DNA of 64,000 nt from Holacanthus passer (GCA_025331565.1 JAFREQ010000096.1:186001-250000), one strand, 5' to 3'. Counted from the first letter of the stretch, positions 35,435 to 48,400 are shown. Numbers and translations are program-made. Notes: a model not told the origin generated them from the sequence alone.

Positions 35435-36261
35435 CTGATTGAACTATGGCCAGGAGCAACAAGCCCCTTTTTCTGTTGGCTAAAGTGTCTCCTTGGCAAC
35501 TCACCGTCACCCCTCAGACACACACACACACGCACACACTTCTCCGTACCGCCACCCCCAGTGGTTTTGATGGAGGGGCACTTTCTTGTAACCGTGGCAA
35601 CCTTTCAACCAGTCCACTGCAGAGCTGCTTGCTGTGGAGCACATTGTAGTCCGGTTGATAGGTAAGTGTTAAGACCCTGCTGAGGCACTGTGGGAAGGTT
35701 CAGCAGTGTGCCAGGGTTTTTATTGGGATGTGTGCATGAGTGTGTGTGTGTGTGTGTGTGTGTCTGCTTGGAACAACAATGTTAAATGTAATATAAATAA
35801 GACAATATCCAGTTTAATGGTTTGGTGTTAACCAGCCAGTTGATTGGATAATGTAATTGGTGAGACAGGGTGGCAGGGCTTAGCAGTTTGTGTGCATAAG
35901 TCTGAGTGGTGTATTAAATTTGTCATGTACACAGAGTTTGTATGGCAAAGCCTGTAATTTGGACATTTTTTAGTTCATTTATTCTTGTGTTCATTGGGTG
36001 AGATAATTAGAGAGTTGTGTGCAGACAACTTTTATTCAGAGTTTGTGCCAGCTGTGGGAAAGAGCGAGGACAGCGTAGTGTTAGACCGCAATCATCATTC
36101 TTTAATTAATCACTCAGGACATCTTTCTCGATAATGTTTTGACCCCGTGACACAGAACCCGAGAGCGAGTCGTACCAGTATGCCTCAGCCACAGGTTGCA
36201 GGCGCCTCACACTTACTTTTGAGATGACACTTTCAAGGTACAAAGCAGCATCGTGGAGCTG

Positions 36262-36370
36262 TGTTCGTCGTTGCAGGGACTGTCAGCGCGGCAGGACCCC
36301 AAGGCTACGTTCCAGGCAAAGACTTCAGTGCCGTCTGCTCAACACAGACACGACAGCAGCCAACCTTGAC
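36262..36370 (+). repeat. Arm 1 of a distant inverted repeat (about 105 bp)
   Basis: This segment matches the reverse complement of 45360-45465. A perfect 26-base core lies at 36302-36327 (aggctacgttccaggcaaag and six more bases), with similar flanks (ctgtcag...gcggc before; gtctgct, acagaca.gaca and caacct after). The codon-level differences are not synonymous, so it is not conserved protein sequence. Confidence 0.75.
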
Positions 36371-37949
36371 TAAAGTCACAATATACACATCACATTAAGA
36401 TGTATGTGGGTTAGGCATGTGTGCAGGTGGATATTGGCATGTGCACATTATTGACCATGCATTTAATGTATACAAGCAGTGGTGAATGCAAGCACAATTT
36501 TTTTTTTCAAGGATGTTCTCGCACCACATTTCCCAGAAGGCACTTGTCTATCAAAAGTATTGTTTTTATAGTGAGCTCTATGTTATGATCAGTTTTAATG
36601 ATGTCAACTTTTCTGAGAAGTCATATTTTTTCTGTCAGGTTTGGTTGAGAAAATGTTTCTACATAGTACGAAACCCAACAGCTTGATGATCCGCTCACAC
36701 ATACAAACACTGGAGACGTGACAACCAGATGCCATTCATTGTGAGATAAACCCACTGCAACTCATGGGCTCGAAAGCCACCCGACGGCGCAGCAATCGGG
36801 ACGTTTAGAAAGGTTCAATTTGATGCAAATGTCCTCTAGCAACAACCCACAGTGCTTGTTTTGATTCCCTTGCGAAAAAGAAGCACGGAATTGTTTTCTT
36901 TCCCACTCAGCTGCGTAAAAGAACTTCAAATATAATGGAGGAAAAAAGGCTGATTGTCATTGTCAATGACTTCCCAATTCTCTACAATATAACTCAAACA
37001 AGCTAAGCAAAATGATGCATGAAAACACATTGCTAGGGAAAAGAGCTGCTTTGTCATGCGCCTGCATAGTTGCAACGGGAGAAAATAACTGCAGAGTCGA
37101 GTATGTAAATTACAAGAGGCAAATTATGAGGCAGCAGCTGCCATTGCTGTAGAGAAGAAGGCGGTCAGAGGAGCTACTCGGAGCTGGAGGAAATTTAGAA
37201 CGCTTTATTGTTGCTATTGGGAATAAAACACTGTACAATAGCAGCTGAATACATCCAATGTTTACCCATAGTCCAAAAGTGAACAGGTTTAAAATCCTGA
37301 ATATATTATCAGATTTCTACAAAGAGTAATCTTTAGTTTTACACCACAGATTTTGAAGGTCTGTGATTGGATGCTTCTTACTGAAATGTACCTTGGGAGT
37401 TGGACCAAACTTTTCTCCTGAAGTTTACAGGCTCTTACTTTTTTATCTTTGATAATTCACCTGGGAGTTTTATGTCCATCCAAGCCTTTAAAGCGCTACA
37501 ACAGCCTAACATAGTCTTTGCAGAAAATGTTACTTCAGAAACTTCAACACACAAAATCTCTTCTCCCACTTTGCTACTTGCTAATAGAGCGTGATAGCGA
37601 AACAGAAAGTGAAGACGTGACATTATTGCTTCATCTTGGATGGAGGAGTGTTACAGCTGTGAAGGGCATTTGCCACCGTCCTGGCCTGTTTGGCTGTTAG
37701 GCTGTTTGTCAAATATGTGCACCAGCTTGAATCAGTGGCAATCAGGCAGACGTGATGCGAACGGATCCGTGAGAGCATCTGCTGGCACAGCGGGCAGCGA
37801 TATGTGATAAACGCTGATTTCACCCTCCATTGGATCGAGCTGGCGATGATAGCCACCTCTCCCCCGCTCATCCATCCTATTAAACCCTCATTATTCATTT
37901 ACCTCCAGCCTCAACCGCCTGACATGCATGGAATGAGTGCACTCACAGC

Positions 37950-37962
37950 CCACACACACACA

Positions 37963-38006
<44 letters not shown>
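37950..38006 (+). repeat. (CA)n microsatellite, one interruption
   Basis: Fifty-seven bases of CA units with a phase break at 37969-37970. Confidence 0.95.
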
Positions 38007-38014
<8 letters not shown>

Positions 38015-40107
38015 CCTCACACACTCGAGCAAAAGTGAATTGTGCTCATATTTCTTCCCCTATTTCATCTAAGGCGGTCAAGGACACACACCGCTATCTC
38101 ATACAGGCAGTATCATGACTTAAATTTTTTTTTTTTTCTTGGACCAAAATTCTCACATTTTGTAGTATACACACACACACACACACACGCCCACGCACAG
38201 CGTACAGCAGTGCGCTGGCAAGGAGCTTAATTCTATCAGGCTGCGAGCTGGACAGCCGTAATTACATTTGTGACACAAATCCTGCCTCTCAAATTGAGCG
38301 TTTTATTCCTGAGCGCTCCCCCCTCTCTATTTATAACCCCTTATTCCCCATAAATCCCACTTCCTCACAGAAAGTCAATTTAGGACTTAAAAGGCAGCAA
38401 CGCTCCGCTTACTTTTCCCCTCCCTCCTTCGACTCTATCGCCGCTTCAGTTTCACTTCCCCTTTTCCCCCGCTCCACTTCGGAGCTTTGAAGCCTCTGAA
38501 ATGACAAAAAAAAAAGTCTTAAGCAGTGAGTGCCATGATGCGAGAAAGTCATCCCTACAGGAAAGTTTCAGATAGGAAAAAAAACGCTGCTTGCAACCTG
38601 TCTGTAACTTCTTTGAAGAGTGCTTGTCAGTGTTTTCATTGTGATGCACAACTGTGGTGGGTTGGTGTGTCGACTAGCTGCTGTTCTGGGTTGAGGAGGT
38701 TTTTCCTTCACCACTCCTGGTCACCCGTCCTTCAATTTCTCAATGTGTAGGTCGGGCACCACGTTGGCGTGACATCTATTCTCTTTTCTCCTTTGTCTTA
38801 TTTTTTTCCCGCTCTTCTGACAGCGGCGCTTTTCCTCCAGTCTTCCCTTCTCCCGGCGCCTCCTCCCCTGCTGAATCAGCGGTGGCCTTCATCGCTTTCC
38901 TGCTCCTTCGTCTCCCCTTTCTTCCTCTCTCGAGTCGGAGGCCATACCTGAGTACAGTATGATGGCAGTTCATTTATTCCCCCTCTCTCTTGCTTATGCA
39001 TGAGCCTGTCAGTTCCCATAGTGCCGCTCCTCACCTGTCCCTGTACTACTCCACCTCATTCATCGTTTCTTTTCACCCCCTTTATGTTGCTCCTATAGGA
39101 CTCTGACTTTCTCCCCATTTCTGTCAAGCCTGTTTTTCACCCTCTCTCCTCTGCTTTCCTCTAACTCTCTCTCTCTCTTCATTTCATCTTCATAGCTTTG
39201 TATTTCTGGGTTGTTTTTTTTTTTTTTTTTTTGAGCTTCATTCCAAAAAGTCGTATCCAAAAGGGAGAAAGTGTGTGAGCAGATGCTGATTGCTCCTTTA
39301 AAATCAGGTGATCTTGTAGTGTCTAAGTTTAGAAAGGCCAACTCAATCTCCATCTAAGCCTTTCAAAATGTCAGGACTTAAGATATCAATATCTTTAATA
39401 CATTCTTTGGGCAATTTATTATTTCATAAATTTCATGATTCCAATTAATCAGTCTGTAATTCTGTCCCGGTCCAGACTCCATAAGATTTTTTTTCATATC
39501 CTAAAATTGCTTTCTTTAACCTCACATCTTAAAACATTTGGTTTCCTACAGTGTTCATTTATAGTCTCTTCAATGCATTTTTCAGTGCTGTTTTTCCCAT
39601 ATGCTTATTGATTTCAAGGCATAAAAAACAGCAACAAGATAAAGGAATTAGCTGCCAATACAATCAAAGACTAAACAAAACACAAGAGACAAAAAAAGTG
39701 GAGGAAAAACAGCAGAAACAGTCATTAGTATCAGTCATCAGTATTCTTATGCAGGAGTGAGCTATTACTCTGTTTACAGAGGTGCCACATGGGAACTGTC
39801 AGAGAGGTATGGTTACAAATTTGCTGTGTTTCAAACATCAAAAATATAAAAAGACATCTTCTGCTAACACACATACAAAAGCAAAAAACATCAGTTATAG
39901 CTTCTATATTACTTTCAAGTAATCTATTTTTCTTCTTTTAGAGAATACATTTCTAATTGTGCATAATTGATAAGAAGTTTATACCGAGATACAGAAAAGA
40001 AAATTACACGTTAAACAAATCCACTTCCATACTAACATACTGTGCCGTTTCAGCACTGAAGCAGAGTAGTTGAAAGTATTTTTGACCTATAAGCCAGAGA
40101 TTTCTAC

Positions 40108-40636
40108 TTAATTACAATCAAGTGCCAGGCATGCAAGGTCAGAAAAGGATCTCATTTCAAAATCGTAAGTTGTGTTGGAGTTTCCAAATATTGCTCTGAG
40201 GGCATTGGGCTCGAACCATGTCTCAATATTTAAAGTGTGTTTTAAATATCTATCCAATAGTTTTAAAGAGATGACGCGTGAAACATTTCTTAGAGACTGA
40301 TTTGTCAAGTTAAGTTTTAGTTCTATGGCCTAATATCACAAATTTGCCTCAACAGGCTTTACAATCTGTACAGCATATAACATCCCCTTCCCTTGGGTGT
40401 GTTACAATTTTGTAAATGCTGCCATAAATTTTGGACATCCCTGATTTGTTCCAGTAGACGCAATGCACGACTTTACACTGGATAAGGCCTAATCTGGAAC
40501 AAATGGATGAAACGCGGACTCATTCCAGTTCGCCCTCCCATAACTCATCTGAAATTTCTTCTCCCAGCTCCTTCTTTCCCTCCTGCAATTTTTCTGTAAA
40601 CTGGTCTCAACCTCTGTTTTCAGGGGGCATTAAGAC
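40108..40636 (-). mobile_element. L1/Tx1-like LINE ORF2 remnant
   Basis: On the minus strand, 40636 down to 40391 reads through two stops as a recognisable end of an L1-type reverse transcriptase protein, with KELGEEISDELWE then CSRLGLIQCKVVHCVYWNKS. A second piece (40308-40108) reads IETWFEPNALRAIFGNS and SFSDLACLAL, the usual region just before the end of ORF2. Fish L1/Tx1-like elements have these blocks in this order as I remember them. The copy is dead: it has internal stops and is interrupted at 40318-40385. It may continue to about 39950. Confidence 0.55.
40318..40385 (+). repeat. Teleost repeat fragment inside the LINE remnant
   Basis: Phrases cctaatatcacaaatttgcc and ggctttacaatctgtacagc match a dispersed repeat familiar from fish genomes. 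It separates the two LINE pieces, suggesting a nested insertion. The class is not known to me. Confidence 0.45.
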
Positions 40637-40911
40637 TTAAATTTTAATGCACATGCTCTTTAAATAAGGAAATATGACCATAGGAGACAGAGTGAATTTT
40701 GCTAAAAGCTTATGATCCCAATACCACTTTAACACTTAAAATCATTCTGTCTCATTTTTTCAGTGGCATCACATTTTGGAGCGACATTCCCTCCGCCATC
40801 AACCAGGCTCCTTTATTTTCCTGCCCTCCCTTTCATCCTGCTTTTTCTTCTCTTTAACATCCATCCAACTCACAGGCCCTTCCACCCTCTCTCATCTCTT
40901 TTGTCGCACAG

Positions 40912-41127
40912 AGCCTTCAGCTGGTGGAGCGCTGGGCCCGACCCTGGGCCTCTGCAAGTCCAGCTCCCTGGAGAGCCTCCAGTCGGCCGTGTCGGAGGCC
41001 AAGCAGAGCCGCGTCCAAGCCCAGGTGCCCTTTCACCGCCCGCGGCCGCACACGGTTCGGGGGCGGGGATGCAACCAGAGTTTCCGCATCGCCATCGACA
41101 AGTCCTACGACGGGCCTTCTGAAGATG
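40912..41127 (+). CDS. pard3b: pard3b exon 11 of window: GPTLGL/SLESLQ block
   Basis: This exon completes codon 537 and encodes residues 538-608. PSAGGALGPTLGLCKSSSLE and SLQSAV are followed by PFHRPRPHTVRGRGCNQSFR and IAIDKSYDGPSED, strongly conserved Par3 blocks and close to PARD3B. KSSSLES resembles the Par1/14-3-3-type serine sites known in PARD3, though that role is inferred here. A cysteine (GLCKS) replaces the lysine usual in mammals. It is 216 nt, phase 1 to phase 1. The donor is GATG followed by gtgaga. Confidence 0.97.
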
Positions 41128-41995
41128 GTGAGACTTCTCACTGGCATTTTGAAAACAGAAATAAAGGGTTGAGACAGTTTTAGAAGAGACGCAAAATTGC
41201 GGAGTGTAGAACTGCTGCTGCCAGAAACAACAAAACTGTCCACTTTAAAGAATGTTCCTTTTTAATGTACGACTGTCACTGTTGCTATAATGTAGGCCTC
41301 TCTCCTAGACATTGTATCCATTTTAAATTAGACACTACACTGCCAATGCACATCCCTTAGGCTTTATAACACACTGGCACTCAAGAAGAGCCAGAGGCCT
41401 GCCAAGGGACAGCGCTTAGCCTAAGTACCTTAATGAAATGCTACATGAATTTTATCCACTCAGCAATTTAGGAAGAGCAACTTTATATCTTACAGCAGCA
41501 TATTTTTAATGCTCTACCTTGCGAACCCACAGACACATGTTGAGCGCGTGCCTGTGTGTGTTTGTGTGATTACTGAGGAAATGATCCTCCATGTTTACTG
41601 AAACGATGTTGAGAGAAATCTGGGCTGTGAAAAATTATAAGCTGAGAAATCAATCAATTTTAATTCCTGTTGGACTCACTTGTTTTCTTGTGTAGTGGCC
41701 TTTGCATGTATATGAAAATTCAACATAGGAAAGCGGTTATGACTGCTGGAAGAGCTCGTGCAGGTGTAGAGACTTGCCTCTGGCTGGCCCCTTGCATTGA
41801 GAGAAGGGCCTAGTAGAAGTCCAACTAGCTTACCGAGCGGATGTCTTAACAGCACAGCATACAGAATGAAAAGATAAATGTAACACATGGAGCTGCATTT
41901 ACAAGTACGTATTCCAGCTGTGTCTGTGCATCGACTGCGACCTCTGCCCCCTGGCTCCTCCGTGTCTAACCGCGTGAACTGTTCATCCTCCTCAG
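41128..41995 (+). other. Intron between exons 11 and 12
   Basis: An 868-bp AT-rich intron with no recognised element. The acceptor is tgttcatcctcctcag at 41995. In-frame codons just upstream (from 41887) are open but do not match the family and are ignored. Confidence 0.8.
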
Positions 41996-42200
41996 ACGAC
42001 GACCTGTCAGAGCAGAGCTCCGGTCATGAAACGCCTGTCAGCAGCTCCTCTCGCCACGGCCTGGACGCAGAGGACGGGAAGAAGAAGAAGAAAAACAAAG
42101 GGAAGAAGAAAGAGAAAAAGAGCAAAGGGAAGAAGAAAACAGAGGATTCTGTAGAGGATCAGGAGAAGAAGACCAAAAAGAAAGGATTTGGCCTCTTAAG
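41996..42200 (+). CDS. pard3b: pard3b exon 12 of window: acidic stretch and lysine-rich block
   Basis: This exon completes codon 609 and encodes residues 610-676. DDLSEQSSGHETPVSSSSRH is followed by a very lysine-rich stretch (KKKKKNKGKKKEKKSKGKKK) and by EDQEKKTKKKGFGLL. The same acidic-then-KKKGFG(A)LRFGKKK layout is found in PARD3 and PARD3B. The basic block could bind membranes, microtubules or act as a nuclear signal; none is shown here. The donor is AAG followed by gtaaga, phase 2, giving R at the junction with FGKKK in exon 13. Confidence 0.95.
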
Positions 42201-43989
42201 GTAAGAATGTCCTTTAGTACTTTCACTTCCCTAAAAGTCATCACTCATGACTCAGTAATAACAATTTCAGTTTTTACTTTATGCTGTTTATGGGGCTTCT
42301 TTAGTTTAAACTTTCTAGCATCAAAGTGACTCTGATTGGTTAGTCCATGATAAATTAAGCAGAGCAGCTCCAAAGACTGCCACGCCAGTACCCTGATTCT
42401 CCAAATTGAAAAGGTCACCTGCTTAACAAGAAAAATGTGAGCTAAAGCAGAGCAGGTAATGAGGCTTGCGGCTCATCACTACTCTAAAATCCCAAGGTCC
42501 TCGTGGAGCATCAACAAAACTGTGATTACTTATGTTTTTGTGTTCACACTGAACTGATTTTCAAAGGAGAATTGGGATGATTTGTTTTTAACTTTTCTAT
42601 CTTGTGGCACAGATTGTTCATTTTTCATTTTCATTTTCTGGGTTTTGGTTTTAGATCAACACATAAGCATTTTTGTAGCGATAATGGAAACAGTGTGAGA
42701 TGCTTCCCTCTCATAAGCAGCAGATTTTAGGTTTTATGTAGAAATCGATAGACAGCAGCACCCTGTCCTACTTTCCCCTGGTTAGGTTTCAACAAATTAC
42801 CCAACGAGCACAGCAGGATTATGGGATATAGGATTATTGGATATGAGCACAACCTTCTCGGTAATGGAGGGTATCCATTATCTCTCAATCCAAGTAAAGT
42901 CCCACGGACACAGTTCCAACCCATGCCGCTTGTCACCCCTTTATCAACGTGTCCCCATCGTGATTGTGGTGGTCCAATCCTCCAACAGCAATCCTTATCT
43001 ATTGGCGGTGACACGGTGTGGTCAGTGTATCACTGCACTTCCAACACTTGAGATTCAATTAGGCTGCGGCGAGAGATAGCGCGGGCTGAGCGTCGGCCTA
43101 CCGATGGCAGATAAGAATCCAATCGGCCACAGTGTCAAGGGCAGTAATGGAAGAGATGTTCACACGGTTGGGCCGGCGGTGGAGAGCAGGGCGGGGACGA
43201 GAAGGGCGAGATGAAGGACGCGCACCGAGAGTTACAACCAGGAACACGTGTATGAGAAAGGTTGTAGCCGAGTGTGAAGCTAAAAACCCCTTGATTCCCC
43301 CAATAAAACATATTACACATTATATTCTCTTTTCTTCTCCCCCTCTATGAGTTTCCCTGACTAATTGTGAAGGGGTCACTTATTTGCACAGTGTAACAAG
43401 AAACTTAATTTAACAGTTGTCTTCATTAGGCCTGCCCTCCAAAGATTGATGAGTCAGTGAAAGAGCCGCCAGTTCGTACCTCATGTCAGACTTTATTGCA
43501 CACATAGCAACAGAGGATAACAGCACAGTGGGCTGCAGTGTTTTACAAACATCATTTTGTTTGAAAACCTCACTGTAAACCTAACTGTGATGCAACTAGA
43601 GAAAGGCCACACGGGAGAGAAGGATTTTATGAATGGTATGCACACATCTCATTTCATCTTTCACATTAAAGATGATCATGTTAGATGCAGTAAAGTAGGA
43701 GTCTTACAGGTAAAATTTGAGACATCATATGAAGGCATTGTAAGGAGCTTAAAATAAAGAAGCCCTCGTCTTTATCCCATGCTTGCTTCCACGCACCTTT
43801 TGACATAATTGTGAATGCTGGCACATCTATGCATGTACTCTCACACAGACACACACCTTCTCCTCTCTCTCTTTGCAATCTCAGCCTTTTGAATCGGCAA
43901 CAATAGTCAGAGACACTCAAAAACCAGCCCACTGTTCATCCAAGCTCAGACGCTGAGTGCTTTTCCAACTCAACAATAGAAGTGAGCCT

Positions 43990-44330
43990 TGTGAAAAGCT
44001 TCCAGATTGTTGCACCACACTGGCTTTTCTCTCTCTGGCCTTTATCTGGCCGACTTGATCGTTATTGAACTTGAAATATGACTTAATTAGCCGGAGTATT
44101 GTGCCGCTCAATCTAATTGCAGCTCTCAAATGTTATTTTACTCCAATAGCAGCATTAGGAAAAGGGCAAATTATAAACATATGACCTCAATTTACCTCTG
44201 CAGTGAAAGTGTACGTAACAACAGCTAGCACAACAAATGTTGGAAGTCGGCCCTGTCCTTTCAGCGGCCATAAATATTTAGTTTAGCCGCGCCAGTATTT
44301 GAAGAACAAGTTGTTTTTGGCGGCAGTATG
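43990..44330. promoter_or_regulatory. Candidate conserved non-coding block
   Basis: Non-repetitive sequence with several homeodomain-like TAATT cores (acttaattagccgg, tcaatctaattgcagc) and GC-containing spacers. Interpretation as an enhancer is a guess from composition only. Confidence 0.2.
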
Positions 44331-45359
44331 TTGCAAACAGCTGGGTATAAGGTGACCTCTGCACATCGCATATTTGTTGTGGGAACATTTGTTTTTGCTA
44401 AATCCATTCGTGATCCTCTTTATATGAAGAGCGTCATTTTTCAACTCTGCCTGCAGTCTGTCCTTTCTCAGCTCAACCAGTCTGATTTTAAAGCTTTGTG
44501 GAGTGTTTCATTGTGTTACATTATTCCACCTGCAAGCACGCTGAGAGTGCTTTAATTAACGGATGATGGAGAACAGATGAAGGTCCTGACACACATACTA
44601 TTTAGTCCAAGTGATTTCAAACTGGCTTCACTTATCCAGCTGTCATTACAAATCACTCTAATTGGCCGAATCAGGGCATAATTTTTGGTCAAAAGGGCTG
44701 AGAGATTATTTAATTTGATCATCTATTGACTTTTAGTGGAATTGATGATAGAAGATGATATGATCAAATTGTGTTATTGCTTTATAAAATTAAGTAATGA
44801 TCCAAAACACACTGTAATTAAGAACTAACATCATGAAGTTTTTGTTATACGCATGTGAAGATTTTGGTGTAATCTTTAATAGAGAAAGTTCAGTGTGTGG
44901 GAAACATGGAAATTTGCTCATATAGAGTTCCATGACAGAAACTTGTCATGATGCTGATGATCATGTGACTTGAGGGAAAGCACCAGCGCTGCTATCAATT
45001 AAACCTTGCAAACACGACGTTACTTATAGCTGAAGAGGCACTTAAGATTTAAGATGCAAATCTCAGAATCTCAAAAATTCATCATTATGAATTCTATTTT
45101 AGCCACGGCAATGTGAACAATTGTGTAAGAGTTGTCAGTGGTGGATGTTTCATTTGGAAATGATTAGTCGAGTGTTGGTTTGGCTGTGCTGTTCTCTCAC
45201 TCCGCTTGTGTTCCTGTTGCTGAGGAGCGAGATGGCCTCAGATGTGGCTTCTCCTGTTTTTCATCACCGGGCTCTCCAAGCCCCATTCGCATCTCGTCTC
45301 CCTGATTGCCAAATAAGCCAAGACAAATGGCAGTGCCCTTCAGACCTTCCTCAGCAGAG

Positions 45360-45465
45360 GTTGACTGTCTGTCTTGTCTGTATTCAGCAGACAGCAGTGA
45401 AGTCTTTGCCTGGAACGTAGCCTCGGGGGCCGCGCCACTGACAGACCGCAGAAAGACAAACGCTG
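45360..45465 (-). repeat. Arm 2 of a distant inverted repeat (about 105 bp)
   Basis: The reverse complement of 36262-36370, with the perfect 26-base core at 45398-45423. It sits in the intron after exon 12, whereas arm 1 is in the intron before exon 11. Confidence 0.75.
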
Positions 45466-48400
45466 GAACTCGGGCTGCTCTGCTGTTTTCTCTCAGTACC
45501 GCTGCCACATCCGCATACTCCTGTAGAACAAAGAGGGTAACCTGGTCAGGGGTTTTAGATGTCTTTATCAAACAAGGATATTTACAGTACACTTTCTGAT
45601 TTTAATAAAACCTCTGCCAACAATATTATTTTATTGAAAAAGTAAATGTTCCGTGGGATCTGAGCCACATAGTGATATTTTTACAAGTTTCACATCCTTG
45701 GGAAGTTGATCTTGGCGTTAATTCTCATGTGTAGAGCTTATTCTTGAGCTCATGCTTGGTCTTGGCTTTGTGTGAGGATTAGACATATTATGGTTTGATC
45801 CGACATGACTTCCTAAGGAGGTCAGGGTTTGAAGGATATAGCTTGTGACTAACATCCTCTGATTGTGTCATCGAGCAAGTGTCGCTCCCAGGTGACGTTC
45901 AACGTGCGGCTGACTGGTGTGTGTATTTTTACGTTGTTTATTCCACAGATGGATGTGGCGCCGTCTGCCCGGGCGTGTGTCACCAAATCACCGGGTTCGT
46001 CATTGCTCAACTGCCCCGCCAGCCCTGCTGGGCACTGACACATCCCGTCTGTCCCCGCGTCCCGTCACTCACTCAGTCAGTCAGGATCAATGTTGAGCCG
46101 TCGCTATCAGCACGCGTCCCACCGCCACAGCGCACCAACACCCCACCACCAATTTAAGGGACATGAAAGCCGGGGGTTTTGATCCGCTGTTTACAAATCC
46201 ACATACAACATGATATATCCTCTCCCCCACTTCTCTGTTCGCGGCGCTGAAGAAATCCGACAGGGAAGCAAGCCAATTAGCACCGTCCGTTCCGCTCTTA
46301 TCCTATCGCAGAGCAGCAGGATGTGCAGGGTTGAAAGGTAGTCACTGGTGGGCTGTACTCCACAGAACCAAAGCCTTGTTGTCAAACTGGAGGGGCCTGC
46401 TGCAAGATGATTTCTGATGGATTACCGCTGTTATTGTGCACTCCGCCTCCTCATTCCCTTTCTATGAGTCCTCGCTCTCTTCCTTTTTCAGTTTCACGAT
46501 GAGCCCCCTCTGCTCAAGCCGTCCTGAAATGTATTTATTTCTTTTCTCCGTGACCTCAATCGTGCCCTTTTCCTTTTTGTGCTTCCTTGCTTCCTTTTGC
46601 TGTCTTGTCATCTCTCCACTAACCCCTCTGTACTCGAGTGTTTCTTTCCCAATCCATCTCTCCGTTTCCTTGAATGAACTATTGATTTACCCAGGCTACA
46701 TCAGACAAAATGAGCTCCCAAGTCCCACTTGGATTCACAGAAGTTCACCATTTTCTACAATTAAGTGTGCTAATATGAGCTCGGCGAGGTCCCAGAGACT
46801 TCCTGCTAATTAAACAAGCGCGAGCCGCGTTGTTCCTTGGATTTTGTCTTTGTGAAGTTTCTGTAGTTGGAGCTCTTTTCTTTGTCTCTTCATTTCCTGT
46901 GTGGCAGAGAACATCCCTGGACAAGATCAGCTGGGTAATGGGTGTTTATGAGAGCAAATGTAAAAGCTTTAGCTGCCTATAGCACTAATCACCTTCTTGT
47001 TGGCTATATGGAGCAGTGAAACACCTCAACAGGATGACTTTAACCACATAAAACCAGCAATCTCACAAAGAAAGCAAAGGAAGGGAAGGAAGGATAGGTA
47101 TAGACCACTATTTAAACGGGTCCCAGCTGTCAAAAGTGTTAGTAGGCATACCAAAATCCCTCTGACATGTTTGTGTGGGTGTCTTAGCAGTGACTCTAAG
47201 CTGTGATCGGGGGAAAATTGGAGGTGCATTACCTAATCCCACCGTTGGTTAATGCACTGCAGGTGGATTTCTTTGATCCACCATCTCATCTGGCATTTAA
47301 GGGCTATTAGCCGCAGTGATATGGAGCTGAGTCTCCAAGAGACTATTTAATAATGTTAGTATTCTCTTTTGTAAAATATGCATAAGGCCATACATTTTGC
47401 ACATGGGACAAACCTATCTCTTGTGGATAAGCATTATCACTCCCTCTCACTTCATCTCTATTCATCTCTTTATCTGTCCATAAATAATATATGCGAAACC
47501 ACAAATCACTTTCTTTGCAACACTTGATATGTATGGAACACACCACCGCCGCTTACTAATCAGGGCTGCCTTAAATACATGTTCCCAGGGAATGTATAGC
47601 CTTACGGTCTATATTCATTCACTTGTACATGTAAAGCCTGTTGTTCATGTTGGCCAGAGGTTGCAGTGATTGAAGTGGAGACAGCAATCATGCAAATCCA
47701 ACTGAGGGTATACATCATCTCTTTCATCTGCTGTCGGCTTTAACCCGCAATTACAGGAACTTAGACTTGCTTATTTGTGTGTGTGAAGATGTACATTCAA
47801 CACAAAGTGTGAATCAGTGTTTGCACATGTTCTTTGTGTTTGCACATTTTCTCAGTTTTTATTAAAAGTCATGGCTCTCAAGCTTATCTGCCATTACAAT
47901 TCCTAATGCACTTTTTCCTGCCAAACCCCTCAACCCCCAGGAATGTACCATATCATTAAAATACTGTTAACAGTGGGCGGTGAATCACCCTTCATAGAGA
48001 AAAAAGTATTCTTAAAATGACAGCTATTTCTTTTCATAATTCCGATTTGTGCACAATTTGCTCCCCGCAAGACTCCCGCCACCCTAAATATAAAAGGCTG
48101 CCAAGTATTTTTCCAGTCGTTGAAAATGAGCTTTCGCTTCCTGTACCCGCTATTGAGGCACAATTCTAATTTGCAACTTTGCCATGGAGGCAAACAGACA
48201 CGGGCGCTATCACCGTCGGCAGCCGCCGGAAAAACAAATTAACTTTTTTCCTCCATTTCTACCCTCCATCCAGCGAGATGGGCAGCTTTCCTGAAATGAT
48301 GTGCGGGTTTATTGGTGTTGATGTGAGCTGTCAGTCAAATATCAGAGGGATGGGAAATTGACAGTGGAGATGATGAGGAAATCCTCATGCATATATATCA

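Larger units (their letters stand above)
28870..40911 (+). other. Intron between exons 10 and 11 (12 kb)
   Basis: A large intron with a CA array at 30678-30711, a 580-base pyrimidine-rich domain at 31205-31790 joined to a TG array at 31881-31972, TG arrays at 32704-32732, 35354-35429 and 35740-35763, a decayed tandem unit at 34945-35125, one arm of a distant inverted repeat at 36262-36370, a CA array at 37950-38006, a T run at 39214-39232, and LINE remnants at 40108-40636. The acceptor ends ttttgtcgcacag. No exon is recognised inside. Confidence 0.8.

Noticed and set aside
41887..41995. Upstream extension of exon 12
   Set aside because: The frame is open but the sequence does not match the family, and the acceptor at 41995 gives exact phase with exon 11.
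45197..45592. 131-residue minus-strand open frame
   Set aside because: It overlaps an inverted-repeat arm. The related copy at 36.3 kb has replacement changes and a stop, so there is no sign of protein constraint.
45940..46157. GC-richer patch as a promoter or CpG island
   Set aside because: It is too short and has no initiator, exon or directional signal; it stays an unexplained composition change.
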